From the NCBI GenBank assembly GCA_944990035.1, contig CALYLX010000073.1, positions 1-64,000 of the forward strand: 64,000 nucleotides of DNA, in the 5' to 3' direction. The notes below the pieces were generated by a model. The model made no database searches. It was not told the DNA's origin and saw nothing but the letters and a program-made list of their open reading frames with translations. The DNA is from Clitopilus passeckerianus. Its lineage: Eukaryota; Basidiomycota; Agaricomycetes; Agaricales; Entolomataceae. The translations under genes and the position numbers were made by a program. Numbering within the stretch: position 1 is the stretch's first letter; the number at the start of each line of letters is the position of its first letter. Shown here one piece after another: positions 1 to 12,200 of this stretch.

Positions 1-703
1 AGCCCATGACAAGGGCATTCGTAAGAGTGAGGCGATGCGGTTTCATTGGGTGCCGTTCCTATTACAAGGTTTGATTTTTTGTGATGGATTCCTGTTGAAA
101 GGACTCGTACCCCATAATGGTGTCCACCAACACCTTTCGGCGAGTAATATGATACAACAGGTCGAGAATGAGGCTTTAGGTTGTTTGGTCAGTAATTGTG
201 ACAGTCTCTGGACTTGGTCTAAGTTCCCGTGAGCTGACTTACATTGATCCGTTCAGTTATCGGTTCAGCTGTTCCATGCGTGCCTCGATCGCAGAAGTAC
301 GGAGAAGACGAGAAGGTAAACGATTGATTTGTGCGAACCATATAAAAGAGCTTTTGAGATGATAAAACGAGGCTTATAGAACCGCGGAATTAGAGATCAA
401 ACGAGTGAAAGCGGTGTACACACTGAGAGAGATGTTTGTGACAGCTCCTGAGGATCTTTAAGCCAACCGGAGAGAATATGAAGGGTGCTTAAAGTCGCCT
501 GTAGATATAAGAGAGTCGTTTTTGTACCGGTTCCAAAGATATTAAGAGGCGAAGAGATTTGAACTAGCTCAAAGGACGTGAGATGGGAGAGGCTTGCCGG
601 TGAGCCGCATTCATCTCAGCCTTGCAAAAACTCCCACGGCCAGTTTCCAACAAACCCCAACCGTGTCCAAGAGTTCGCGCATCGGTTCCGTAGACCTCAA
701 AAT
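1..703. other. Upstream intergenic region, no gene seen
   Basis: Only short unconvincing open frames occur here. The stretch just before 704 would hold the promoter and 5' leader of the PER1 gene. An in-frame ATG at 578 precedes the chosen start, but the leader it would add is hydrophilic and would bury the signal peptide. Confidence 0.5.
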
Positions 704-1780
704 ATGCAAGGAAGGCTGCCGTTATCGCTATTAGTTTGCTCGGCAATAGCAAGCTTTGCACTGGCTTCTTCAGGGGACCGGTCCCTTGAATTCACCCGTT
801 GCCTCCAGATGTGCAATATTAGTGAATGTGATGCGCAGCATCCACCAACATTATCTCTCCCTCTGCGTCTGATGCGCTGGACTTGCACGGATAACTGCAA
901 ATACTGGTGTATGCATGATATTACAAGCCAGGAGATTGAGCAAGGCGCTCACGTCCAGCAATATTATGGAAAATGGCCGTTTTGGCGATTTGCAGGCATG
1001 CAGGAACCTGCCTCTGTCGTGTTCTCTATGTTTAACCTTTGGTCTCATGCTCAAGGGGCTCTCAAGGTCAAGCGGCTGGTTCCTGATAGCCACCCAATGA
1101 AATACTATTATCTCGTTTGGGCTGGAGTTAGCATCAACGCGTGGATTTGGTCGTCAGTCTTCCATACTCGAGGTATGTGCTATCCAGCTTCCGCTGAAGT
1201 TTCGGTACTCATGTTTAATCTAGATCTGCCTCTTACAGAGAAGCTGGACTATTTCTCCGCCGCACTTGCCATACTATATGCGCTATATTACACCGTCATC
1301 CGATTGTTCCACCTCTATCCAACTGGCCGTGTTAGGCTGACATCCAACTCGCCAACTACCCCTTCCAACATCACTCACAGGCTGTGGGCCATGCTTTGTA
1401 TCATCATGTACATTGGACACGTTTCGTACCTCAGTCTTCTGCCTCGCTTCGATTACACCTATAATATGGCATTCAATCTGATCCTCGGAATTTTACACAA
1501 CCTTCTGTGGCTCATGTATGCGCTACCTATGGACATATTGCGTCGCTTCCCTGCTATCAAGCCATCATCATACAGACCCTCCTTCGTCCGGAAAGCTGGG
1601 GTGTTTGTGGCACTGACGATTGTTGCCACAGCACTCGAGTTGTTTGACTTCCCGCCATGGGGAAGAGTCATAGATGCTCACGCGTTGTGGCATCTATCAA
1701 CGGCACCAATTGCTCTCTATTGGTACGATTTCCTGGTTGATGACGCGCTGGACAGCAGCTGGCGCGAGTATCGGACATAA
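704..1780 (+). CDS. PER1: PER1/PGAP3-like GPI-anchor lipid-remodelling protein
   Basis: This is a multi-pass ER protein of the PER1 family, which removes an acyl chain from GPI anchors during lipid remodelling. Exons are 704-1172 and 1224-1780, giving 341 residues. The start at 704 was chosen because a hydrophobic signal peptide (LSLLVCSAIASFALASS) follows directly. A Cys-rich luminal stretch (CLQMC, CTDNCKYWC) comes next, then family signatures WPFWRF, SVFHTRD and TEKLDYFSA, and a C-terminal histidine motif (DAHALWHLSTAP) like that of CREST hydrolases. The 51-nt intron is a multiple of three and stop-free, so an unspliced reading stays open. Removing it restores FHTRDLPLTEKLDYF, which decides the model. 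The function is known for yeast Per1 and human PGAP3 and is inferred here. Confidence 0.93.
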   Translation: MQGRLPLSLLVCSAIASFALASSGDRSLEFTRCLQMCNISECDAQHPPTLSLPLRLMRWTCTDNCKYWCMHDITSQEIEQGAHVQQYYGKWPFWRFAGMQEPASVVFSMFNLWSHAQGALKVKRLVPDSHPMKYYYLVWAGVSINAWIWSSVFHTRGMCYPASAEVSVLMFNLDLPLTEKLDYFSAALAILYALYYTVIRLFHLYPTGRVRLTSNSPTTPSNITHRLWAMLCIIMYIGHVSYLSLLPRFDYTYNMAFNLILGILHNLLWLMYALPMDILRRFPAIKPSSYRPSFVRKAGVFVALTIVATALELFDFPPWGRVIDAHALWHLSTAPIALYWYDFLVDDALDSSWREYRT

Positions 1781-1973
1781 ATGTGTTTATTCCTGTCTGT
1801 TATCGGCTACGCTGCTGTAGACTAGTACGTGCGGCTACTCAATATACAACCACAACACCGAACTTAAAAATGAATGCTGGACGTAATGATCGTGGATCGT
1901 GAAGACATGCAACATGAAGGATCGTGCGCTGTGCAAGGCATTGGGAACGTAAACGTCATTCAAACCCATCTCG

Positions 1974-3116
1974 TCATACCTCCGCCGTCTTGATTTCCCA
2001 CCTCCCACCCCTACTTTTCACTAACCCGAGGAACAAAACCCGATCCCCCAACATGTCAATTCCTCGCACCCCTTTAGTTTCCACAGGTTCGTACCGGGAG
2101 AACTTGAACAACTGTGGGGAAAACGTGCGTCCGATATCACGAAAGCTCGAAAATCGATACGAATCCTGTTCGTAATAGTGTGATGGCATGCTCAGTTGCT
2201 CATGCATTTGATAAAGCACGTCCTCCAAAGTGATCCCAATTGGCTCGGATGCACGAATGAGGATATTTCCTGGCAACCTTGGGTGCCATAAGCTCATCTC
2301 CTGAACAGGAGGGCTTGTGGCTGTTTGTATAAGGTCGACATATCCGGCAAACCGCACTCCTCCGAACCCGAAGAGTTGGATCGATGTCTCCAATGGGTTA
2401 TTCCGGATGTCGTAGCACAGCGGATAGTCGGACGACCCATTATACTCAAGCAAGGGTGAAAGTTTATGTTTCCGCAGACGGCCTGTGGAGACTGGTCAGC
2501 CGTTTCTAGCTCTTTGAGAGAACCGAACAACGTACCGAACGCCGCCTGGATCGACTTTGACAGACGTCTGGACAGATTCCGAATAAGATGACGCTTTCTG
2601 GATAAACCTTTGCTATTGGAGCTTCGATATTTCGACGATTTCGTGTATCGCTTCCAGTATTCACGGGCTGGCATCGACGATTCGGCCGAGGCCTGCCTCC
2701 GCCGCTGACGTCCTGCTTTCCTCGATTGTTTATCTTTCGGCAAGGTACCTACGCCTTGGTAAAGAGCGCCCTTCTTGGACGTGAGCCTCCTAGTTGCGTT
2801 CTGTTGAGGGTAAAGGCCGCTTTCTCTAGGTAGTGTCCCTTCAAATGATTGAGGAACGTAGTAGGCATATGGATCGTAAGTTGAAGATGATGGAATAGGG
2901 TGCTGGACGGAGGAAGTCGACGAGAACATTTGCCAGGAGCTTCTTTCAGTCGTGGTTAAAACAGTGTTTCCGGCAGGCTCGTTGAGAACATAACGGGGCT
3001 TACCCATTGGTGTGTATTGGAGAGATAGGAGGAGACGCGTTCAGAGGACTGTATTGAGAGGGATTCTTCATCCATTGTGGAAGAGGATAAACTGGCTTGG
3101 GAGAATACACTGGCAT
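1974..3116 (-). CDS. DUF6699-domain protein of unknown function
   Basis: Exons on the minus strand are 3116-3004, 2942-2536 and 2482-1974, giving 342 residues. The C-terminal half has the DUF6699 pattern: a short strand ending in CYDIRNNP, then ATSPP, ITLEDVLYQMHEQL, a central E-Q-D-S-Y, and a final RVLFLGL plus an aromatic/basic end. The N-terminal half is disordered and rich in P, S, Y and basic residues. A simpler model would start at the ATG at 3007. I prefer 3116 because splicing at GTAAGC (3003) joins a Pro/Tyr-rich exon of the kind seen in this family and keeps phase throughout. I know of no biochemical role. The family is expanded in Agaricomycetes and is often annotated as hypothetical. 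Confidence 0.75.
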
Positions 3117-3405
3117 GGTTGGCTCCGTCGAGTTCGAGGCTGGAATGGCGAACGTTGTGGTGAAGCAGGTGAACTGTCAGCTATATATCAAGGAATGACG
3201 GCCCAAGGGCATAGGCTTTTCCCTCCATTGCGTCGCTTAAGACTGCCCGAATGACCATAGCTCAGTTTGGATTCGCGTTATCTGCCTTGCCACCCTCTCA
3301 CAGTGCAACAAAGATGGTTTCTTCGGCTGCAATGCTCTATGACGCAATCACTCCCCCAGAACCAACTTTGACCACTCTGTCCATCCGGGGTATTTCGGTT
3401 ATCAC
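3117..3405. other. Intergenic, DUF6699 gene to tRNA
   Basis: This holds the promoter side of the minus-strand DUF6699 gene and the 5' flank of the tRNA. No further gene is visible. The plus-strand frame 3012-3254 is basic and repetitive and mostly antisense to the Pro-rich first exon. Confidence 0.4.
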
Positions 3406-3489
3406 GGCCTTGTAGTCTAGAGGTACGATACTTGCTTTGGGTGATGATTACGATTGCAAGTGGCCTGGGTTCGATTCCCAGCAAGGCCC
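3406..3489 (+). tRNA. tRNA-Pro (anticodon UGG) with a 13-nt intron
   Basis: The acceptor stem pairs GGCCTTG (3406-3412) with CAAGGCC (3482-3488). The T-arm reads CTGGG-TTCGATT-CCCAG and carries the B box. The anticodon stem CTTGC/GCAAG encloses loop bases TTTGGG, placing TGG at positions 34-36. A 13-nt insertion at 3442-3454 follows position 37, the usual place for nuclear tRNA introns that need the splicing endonuclease. The mature length is about 71 nt. A run of five T at 3492-3496 gives the Pol III terminator. Confidence 0.93.
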
Positions 3490-3491
3490 TC

Positions 3492-3496
3492 TTTTT
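3492..3496 (+). terminator. Pol III terminator of tRNA-Pro
   Basis: Five consecutive T residues start 3 nt after the tRNA discriminator base, as expected for RNA polymerase III termination. Confidence 0.8.
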
Positions 3497-4731
3497 ATCA
3501 AAGACAGCTCTCGCCTTGGGCCAATGCTTTCAGTCTGCTTGTAAATCATTTGATTTCGTGTGCACGTTCGGTCTTTGCTGGACACTGACTGGCTGTTGTA
3601 CTGATTTACGGCAGCTCCTAGGTGAATGGCTGTCGTTTATTACATGCATACATACGACAGAGTCCCACGGATACCATTAAGTTGCATCTTATTGTAAACC
3701 CTAGTTTCCCTTGGTCTGGCGGAGAACCTAAATACAAATCTCCAAGTCATCGCTTCCAGCCTTGCATATACGCTTCTAAGTCCCGATGGGAGATATTTCT
3801 GTGAAAGGTGATTACATCCATTCGCCTCCGCACAGATGGGTAGACAGCTTCAGTAGCAGAAGCAAGCAAGTGTAGCCACTACGTTACAGTGCTCCGAGCC
3901 GAGGCAACCGCCAAAACTATAGCACGAGGAAACCAAGGGCGAACAAAATCCAAGAATTTCTTGACCATGCTGCCGTAGCGCAAGACAGCTGCCCAGAAAA
4001 ATTTGCTCCGTTGCCATCTCAGAAATTTCAAGTGTCTTGGCTAGAAAACGACCCGGCGCCTGTTGCCAGACCAGTTCGCCGTCCAAGATTCATGTGAAGC
4101 TGTCAGGTTTGACTAGAGAGCACAAACCGGGGTGGTCTATAAGTGGCCATAGCTGCTTGCGACCATATAGCTTTCTCAACAGAGGGCGTTATGCGTCATG
4201 GCTTGGGCATGTGTGCTGTGCACTGCCTTGACCCAGACTTGTGGAATTTTCCCGCACTTCACACCTTTCTCCACCATGGGGCTTAACGGTAATAATCAGA
4301 ATGCCAGCCCAGCGCCCTAAGTTCCTGAAGGATTGGCAGTAATAATCGTATTATTAGGTTCGTGTATTAGTTAAATTGGTGTGTGTTACTATATACGAAG
4401 ATCAAGTTGTCCAAAACTATAAAATTGATGGAACTATTGCTACATCGTGAACCTTGAACTGTGAGAGCGTGAAGGTGGTAGGTACCATCTGATATTGGCC
4501 AAGAAATACCGTAATGCGCTATCAAGCCACGCTTTTGACCACTTAGACCCATCCGGATTAGGTATAGGGAATGCATGCGAAAAATAGTCATAAGAACGTG
4601 CGATGGGTATCGTGTGGAATGTGGAGATATGAAATGGGCCTGCCGGGATGGTCGAATGATAGCTCAGCCAAGAGAAGAGAGGTAAGGCGAAGAAATTAAG
4701 TGTAACCCTGGTCGAAATTTTTAGCGAATAT
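3497..4731. other. Intergenic region of about 1.2 kb, no gene seen
   Basis: No frame has recognisable protein features. The minus-strand frame 4440-4910 overlaps the end of the calcium ATPase gene in another frame and then enters its 3' region, so I read it as untranslated sequence. Confidence 0.45.
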
Positions 4732-7700
4732 TTATACGTTATTCTGGTTTCCTGGCCCATAGCGAACATAGGCTGGGTCGTTCTGAGGAGTATCGGGATG
4801 AAGTTGGAGCCTGCCTTCCCAGAGCGCTGCAGATGACTTTGAGGGATCTGAATGTGCTGGATCGGAGAGAGAACCTGTTTGGGTTCTGAAACCGCTAGCA
4901 ACAGAACCAACGATGAGTGATGGAACGAGCGTCATCAGTTCAGGTCTAGGACGAGAAAACAAATTAGCTAAACTCTAAGCATATTAAGTTGAAGAACAAA
5001 CATTTTCATCGGTGACGCTGGCGGCTGTTGTTCTTCTTTCTTGGGTGCTAAACGTTGCTTGAAAGCATTGAATGCAACCGACGAAGATCGGAGACGGCCT
5101 CCACGAAGGTTCGCAAACATTCCCAAGCCCTCGCGAACTTGGTCGATGGTATCGTTCCAGGGCTCCTTCTCGGTCTTTGTGGGCAACAGAGACCTCTGCC
5201 TGCCCAACAGGCCAGTCATCCTGAAGAGCTTCTCGAATGGCCCGTTGGGTAAGAGACGGATCAAGGCACCGAGAGGAATAGAGACGAATCCGAGAGCAAG
5301 AGAAATTCCCCATTCGCGGCCGCCAATACGGGTGACGCCAAACGCAGCACCTCCAACGAAAACAATGAGAGTTTGAGCAGCAATTTCTGCGAACAATACA
5401 TGTCAGGAAGATAATAACTTCGGGGTAACAAAACGCGGACCTATGAGAGTAATACCCATAAAGTATCTGTTTCTGAGTATTCCCTCAAATATATTGAGCT
5501 TGCGGTCCAGTCGCCTTGAGTTGACGGAATTGAAAATCTGGGCAAAGACGAAGGCGTTGAAGACAAGCGTTTTTACGACCAAATGATTATGCTCGTCGGC
5601 TTTGGCGTCACCACTGCTGTGGAAGCCCAAAATCTTCCAACCGAGGAAATGGAAGATCAGGATGACCGTCACTTGATATATCGATTGTATGAGAATTTGC
5701 TTGTACATGTCGGTGTTGAACAAGGGTGAAGTCTGCCTGTCTGGCTTCCTGTTGAGCAGCGCCTCGGACGCAGGATCGGTCGCGAGAGCGAGGGCAGCGA
5801 AGGTGTCCATAATGATGTTGATCCAGAGAAGCTGAACGGCTGAGAGGACGGACTCCTCTTCGTCGGAGGCAACGGCAGAGACGAAGGTGATCAGAACAGC
5901 TGTGACGTTGGTAGAGAGCTGGAACTGGAGGAACTTGCGAACGGCGTCGTTGACGCAGCGACCCCACATGATAGCCTTGACGATAGACGAGAAGTTATCA
6001 TCCATGAGAATAATGTCCGAAGCTTCCTTTGCGACCTCCGTGCCGGCGATACCCATCGAGAAACCGACGTTGGCAGTCTTCAGAGCAGGGCCGTCATTGG
6101 TACCATCGCCAGTGACACCAACGATCTCTCCGAGAGACTTGAGAGTCTCGACGAGAACCTTCTTGTCTTCGGGGGATGAACGAGCGAGAACTTGAAGGCG
6201 AGGAGCAATTTCAATCTTCTCCTGCTTGCTAAGCTTCCTGAATACTGGGCCCTCCATGATAATGCCGCCGGGGGAAAAAATGCCGCACTGGTTTGCGATG
6301 GACCTCGCAGTCAGGACGTTATCGCCGGTACACATCTTGACTTGAACGCCAGCAAGGTGACACTTGGCAACAGCGTCGCGGACGCCAACACGGAGGGGGT
6401 CTTCAATACCGGTGATACCAATTAGGGTGAGATCTTGAGCAAGGTCCTCGAAGGGAACTTCGCCCGTCTCATCATGGTGCATGCCCTTGGGAGGCCACGA
6501 AGAGAAGTCTCTGTAGCAGAGAGCGATGGTGCGGAGGGTCTGGTTGGCGTAGAAAATGATGGTGCGACTGATGTTCTCCTCGGCGAGATGATCGAAGTCC
6601 TTCGTCTCAACGGTAGTGCTGTCTCCCGTATCCTCCTGACCGGGTTGCAAGACGACGACGTGTCGCTGACATTTCTTGGACAAGATTTCCGAAGCACCCT
6701 TCAGGTAGACTCTGTAACCCTTGTTGTCCTCAAGCTGAACGACAACACCCATGGCTTTGCGCTCGCTGGAGAACGGGATCATCTGCACGACTTTGGCGGC
6801 ATCCCTAGTCTCCCTGAAGCTCCTCCATCCCAGATCCTTCGCAAACTTGAGAAGGGCGGTCTCCGTCTTGCTACCCACGAAAACAAATTCGTCAGTCTCG
6901 GGGTCCTTGTCCTCAAAGGCGGTGGAGTTGACGGCGATGGCCTCGTTGAAGAGAGTCTGAAGAGCAGGGGGAAGGGCGTTGTTAAGTTGGGCTTGGTCGA
7001 TGGAGAAGTCATCGCTGAATTTCCTATTGGCCGTGAACTCGGGTTTATCGGCGTCAGGGTGGTCTCGACCATCAGCGTTGGTGCGAGCTTCATTCTCCTG
7101 GAGCTGTCGCACGAATTTGCAGTGGATACCGATGGAGCCAGCAACGACAGTCATGTCATTCTGCGTAAGGGTACCGGTCTTATCTGTGCAAACAACCGAG
7201 GCATTTGCCATGGTTTCGCAAGAACCAAGTACACGGACGAGGAGTTTCTCATACGTCATACGCTTTGTCGCGAATGCGAGAGCCAAAGTTACGGCGAGGG
7301 GAAGACCTTTTAAATTTGAGTCGTCAATTTCCCCAAATCAACGCGTTAAAAGGTGACCATATACGTACCTTCGGGTACTGCAACGACGATGACGGTGACA
7401 CTGATAATAAGGATGTTGACAAAAGCAATGCCCTTCTGGCTTGCAGTTCGATGGGGTTCCCCGGTACCAAGTTGAACAAAGAAGCGGATGAGGAGCGCAA
7501 GGAAAAGGAGAGCACCAGCAGCTGAACCGATTTTGGCAATCAATTCAGCCAGAGCGTTCAGCTTCAACTGTAGAGGCGTATTTTCGGTATCGCCACGAAG
7601 AGCTGTATAAAATTACGACATGAGATCGGGACACCAGGATAAAAATAAAATGGTGTGGACATACCCATCATGAGGCGGCCATTGAAACTCTTTGTGCCCA

Positions 7701-9295
7701 CAGCCACGACAACATATCGACCGACACCTTCGAGTACTTTACTACCACTGACCACGAAGCAATCAGTGTGAGAAGCTTCTTGACCTAAGATAGATAAGAG
7801 TATTTGAGTATATGCGATCATGGAAGTTCAAGAAAGCTTTTACCGTCATTATTTTTCTTCAGCTCCATGCATTCTTCGTAGGAGACCTTTCTGATAGCAT
7901 CTGATTCACCCGTTGCTCCTGACTCATCACAGCGGACATTGTGGCCAGAGAGGAATATACCGTCACACGGGACAATCTCTCCCGGTTCCAGCAGAGCGAT
8001 GTCGCCAACGATCACTTCCTGCAAAAACCTTAGTAACCGAGAAAGCTAAAGAACGAAGGGAACAGTACCTTGATATCAATAACATGTTCTTCACCGTCAC
8101 GAATAACCTTAACACCACGTTCATCCTTCTTGTCGTTCAATGTTTTAAATTGGCGCTCTTTCTGCCAATCGTTCACAGAGCCAACTACAACCTGTGGCGT
8201 ATCAAATGAAAGGAGAAGTATGACACCGGTGAGACTCAAGCCAGGAAGGAAGGGTAAAATGTGACGTACGACAATGCCGACAGCCACCATAATGGCCACG
8301 CCTTCTACCCAGTCGACAGGTGCCTCGCCTGGTTCCCGTGATGGCCCGAAGTCTTGGAATAGACCAAGCGCCAGGGAGATGACAGCCGCTATGGAAAGGA
8401 GTACTAGAACCTTGTCTTTGAGCGCCAACCACATAAGCTGTAGCAGAGTTTTCGATGGGCGTGTAGGAAGTAGGTTAGCGCCATATATGCGCCTTCTGTC
8501 ATCTACGGAGGCAAAAAGCGCTTCTTCAGGATCCGATCGTGCATCGATAGGCGCCGGTTCCTTCTCAGAGGGAGATGTGCCTTCAGCAGCGTCTTTGCTG
8601 TGAGATTTCTCCCCAGGGACAGTGGCTTGGTGTGCAGCTGCGCCAGAATTCTGGGCAAGCGCCTCGCCAGAGATACCACGATTTGCGTCTGTCCCAAGAC
8701 CACTGAGGATACCCCCTGTACCCCCGAACTTCTCCATAGTCTCAAAAGACTTTGGGTCTAGCATATGCGCCAGTTCATACGGCCGGAAGGCAAAAGGTGA
8801 GGGATCAGTGTCCCGATCCTGTTCGAGCTCAAGTTCGTGTGTTGTCTTCTCGTTGTCCTCGTCGTCAGCTTTACTCTTCTTCTTCCCCTTCTTCTTTGTT
8901 GAAGTACCATCCTCCCTGTCGCCGTGAGTAGATGCCCGTGACGCCTTCGAGTGAAGGTGTCCAGACTTCTCAAAGGGATCGAGGCCATTGCCGGACATTG
9001 TCGACACGTCTGACGTGAAACTAGGTCGTCTAGAGTGGCTCTTGCCCTCTTCAGGATTGTTATCCCGTAAAGCTGTGGAGTCGTTGAAGTGCACCGATGA
9101 ATTGTGCGAGAGTGTTGGTGAAGGGGGTGGTAATGTAGAGGAGGCGTCGTCAGAGGCATAATGGAATGAAGTGGCTCTCACAGACAGCGGGGAAAGGAGC
9201 CCTCTGTTCGCATTGCTGATATTACTGTTGGTAACATTGTTTTCGCTGTCAGCAGCGTCAACGGAGATGATAGGGATATCGTTTGGGGTGGGCAT
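4732..9295 (-). CDS. PMC1: P-type Ca2+-ATPase, PMC1/PMCA type
   Basis: This is a P2B calcium pump that moves Ca2+ out of the cytosol, in fungi usually into the vacuole. Minus-strand exons are 9295-8270, 8191-8069, 8018-7844, 7784-7665, 7602-7369, 7306-5441, 5386-5002 and 4945-4732, giving 1380 residues. The N-terminal 270 residues are Ser-rich and acidic/Lys-rich, the usual disordered regulatory part. Then come membrane helices, the actuator TGES (about 419-422), the VAVPEG helix, the phosphorylation site DKTGTL (Asp about 601), KGASE in the nucleotide domain, TGDGTND at the hinge, and the C-terminal membrane helices. No catalytic residue is missing. It is longer than yeast Pmc1 (1173 residues) because of the N-terminus and a tail ending in an SKSSAALWEG-type segment. 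The 78-nt intron 8192-8269 is in frame and stop-free; the intron 5387-5440 has a weak GTCCGC donor. Confidence 0.94.
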
Positions 9296-12200
9296 TTCAG
9301 AGCCCCAGTGGCCAAAAGTGAAGTGGAAGTTTCACTTGGGTTTCTTCCGTCAGTATATAGGTTGAACGCACAGCTTTTTCGCCAAGTCCCCTCTTTTTAA
9401 CTCAACCCCTTTTGGAAAGACGTTGTAAACCAAACAGTACCATTCTTGGCGATCCGTTATCAAGAGGTTCAGTTTGGCCCGATCAACTCCACTACACTCA
9501 GGCTGCCCATCGAAATCGAAAGCTAGGTCATGTTCTTACCATCGTCATGTATCGTCTCCAGCCTCCACCTTTCACCCTGGTAATGTACATCGTCATTCTC
9601 CGATGATATAAGCCACTTCCCTTTGAAAAGTTACTGTTTCTCTTGGCTGACTCCGAGTGTGCCCAATGCTGTCATCAAATTGACCCTTTTCCTCCGTTCA
9701 TTCCGAGAGGTCTTTCTTTGAGACAACTACCCGGATTGGCGGTGACGCTGCCTGTTCAACGGACTTCACAGGTCTACAGCAGCCTGGGGCGTAACATTCT
9801 TGGTAATTTTCTGAACTCAAGCAGTGCTACGAAGCAATGCCACACCGACGGTCCATGACGTCCTCCGCCCCAGCCTAGTGGCGCACTTTAGAAATCCAAA
9901 GTCTTGTCATACTCCCAAACGGAAGAGACAGGAGCATTTATGCGGATAGCCTTCAGGTCCTTCTAGTTCCGGAAAATCCCTAAGTATTTTCCGCAACGCT
10001 GTGGAACGTCCATCTGAACATTTTGGCAGGCTGCATCCTCGCTAGCGAGGCATTGCACTTCGTCATTCTTTCAGCCTGTATTTGACCATGCTACGGCTAA
10101 AGACACCTAAGGAAACCTGTGCTGCATTCTACGTGGGATGCTCTTGGTCCTTGGCCTACGGTTGGTCTCCTGGGTTGTCGATATGCACAAGGATCTACTA
10201 CATCTCACTCCCGCCACCACCCTTGTTGTTCATGGCCAGATAGCACATCAATCCATCATTCCTCAATTCTCTCATGACCTCGCTCCTGTCTACGATTCAG
10301 AAGCTTCTGAATTTGCAATCGGGGCCTGAGGTCTTTTCACCCATGACGAACGATGACTAGGCGTGAGCAACTACCAGTCATCCTAATCACCTCAGGGATA
10401 CTGCCACTCTCCGTCAAACCTTCAGAGTTCTTGGAATCTGGGCTGCGTTGGCTCTCGTACCTGAATCTTGTAGAAAATGGTCTCCGCCATGAGTGTTCTT
10501 TTGTATGTTTTTACCATCTTTGTTCCAATCTACTCTATTCTTTGCCACACCAATGGTAACTTCAGCTATTTTACGTACACGTCATCGCATATCTTAAGCA
10601 CACTCCTTTGTTTAACAGAGTTGGTGTTTTACGGGATCGTAAGCCACCAAAATTCACCCATCATGTCCGAATCAAACAAATCTCGAACCAAGTCCAAAAC
10701 AGCATGAGGCTACAGAGCAAAACACGTTCTTTCAATGAGTTGCATTTCAAAACCGTTTTCTGCTCGAATTGTTTTCCTTTCGACTTTGCCTGCTGTTCTC
10801 CACGCTACTTGTTCGGAATATCGAATATCGAGGAGGCCACGATGTGGCGACTAGCCACGCTCAATAGGCCCGAAAGGGTAGCTATCCCCTTTCCGAACCC
10901 TGGTGGGTTGAGCGTGTTCAAGTTGATCCTGGATCCATCACCTCAATCCGACCCGACAAACCCGTTTCGTTGTGTACAACGGCGACTCTTCTTCCCAAGC
11001 TCGAATGGCTTAAATTCAACAAGACGCCGAAGACCTCTGAACTAAGCTCGTAGCGTCGAAGTTCTGGCCTGCTACTTTCCGCAGAACTATCGTCTATGCT
11101 TTGCCTTGTGAGCTTGAATGTTTTGTTGCACACCAGTTCGTTGTTGAAGTTGAAGATCCGGAGTAGTGTACCTCAGGGCAGCACCTGGCGGGACTCAGAA
11201 TATCTCCGCATTGGCACCTCAGTAACCATGCTTGGCCTTCCCTGACAATGGATATTGCTCTGAACTCAATGCATGGGTTGATGGCGGCATGACGAATGTA
11301 ACTAATCAGGAGCTGTTTCTTGTTGAACCAAGTTTCGACTGACCATGGCCCAACTTGACCGACGATAAGACACCCGCAGTACATTGATTATGGATAATTT
11401 TGCTGTGAAGGCCAAGCTTTCCGGAATCTTTCCTGGTGGGTGATCTCTGCCTCGGCCTGTTCGCAATCGGTGCTATGACGGTCTTGTATCTGGTCATTGG
11501 GGCAAGACGCCTTGGACGATTCTTAGCCCACCTCTTGTCATCGTCAGCTGAGACTCTTTCTTTGAATGGCCTCACAGCACTTGGATTCTATTTGGACGAT
11601 CTGGAATGGCTAGCTATATCCAATAACCAGACTTCAGTGATGCACTCAAACTGCGATCTGCCACTGCGAGGGTAATGTATGATGGTGGAGGGGGGACACA
11701 CCTTTAACAGATTAGATTATCTTGGTCTATCATAGTCCTTTGACCCTGAGAAAACGTTGGTATTCTGGGAACACCTCGAGACGCTGAACACACACAGCTT
11801 TAAACCTCCGAGAACTCGAACGGTGTCAAGCCTGTTCAGGCACAATCGTTTACCTTTACACTTTCAAGATCGAAAGAGTGCTTGCGGTGAGTTATCCCGT
11901 GTGTACTCTTGATCCTACAACTTCGGGGAGAGTGTTGTTGGAATTCGAATTGGAGTGTACCGAGCAATTCCAGAACCGTCTCAGCCCAGCGGGCAGATCT
12001 TCGAACAGTTTCAAACGCCCTCTTATCCATTCATTAATCAGCTACGCTTACAATGCGAGGCTCAGCCCTCACCCTCACGAGCGTCGGACAGCACTTGCGA
12101 AGGTCGACTCAATAACGAATTCGGAAGCATTGCAAACGTTGATGGCAGACCATGAGGAGCCAATGGCCATCAATTTGCTGCCCACATCCTTACGAACCCT

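Noticed and set aside
4440..4910. 156-codon minus-strand frame downstream of the calcium ATPase
   Set aside because: It overlaps the true last ATPase exon in another frame and continues into the 3' region.
6435..7313. 292-codon plus-strand open frame inside the calcium ATPase gene
   Set aside because: It is exactly antisense to conserved ATPase coding sequence including the nucleotide-binding domain and has no features of its own.
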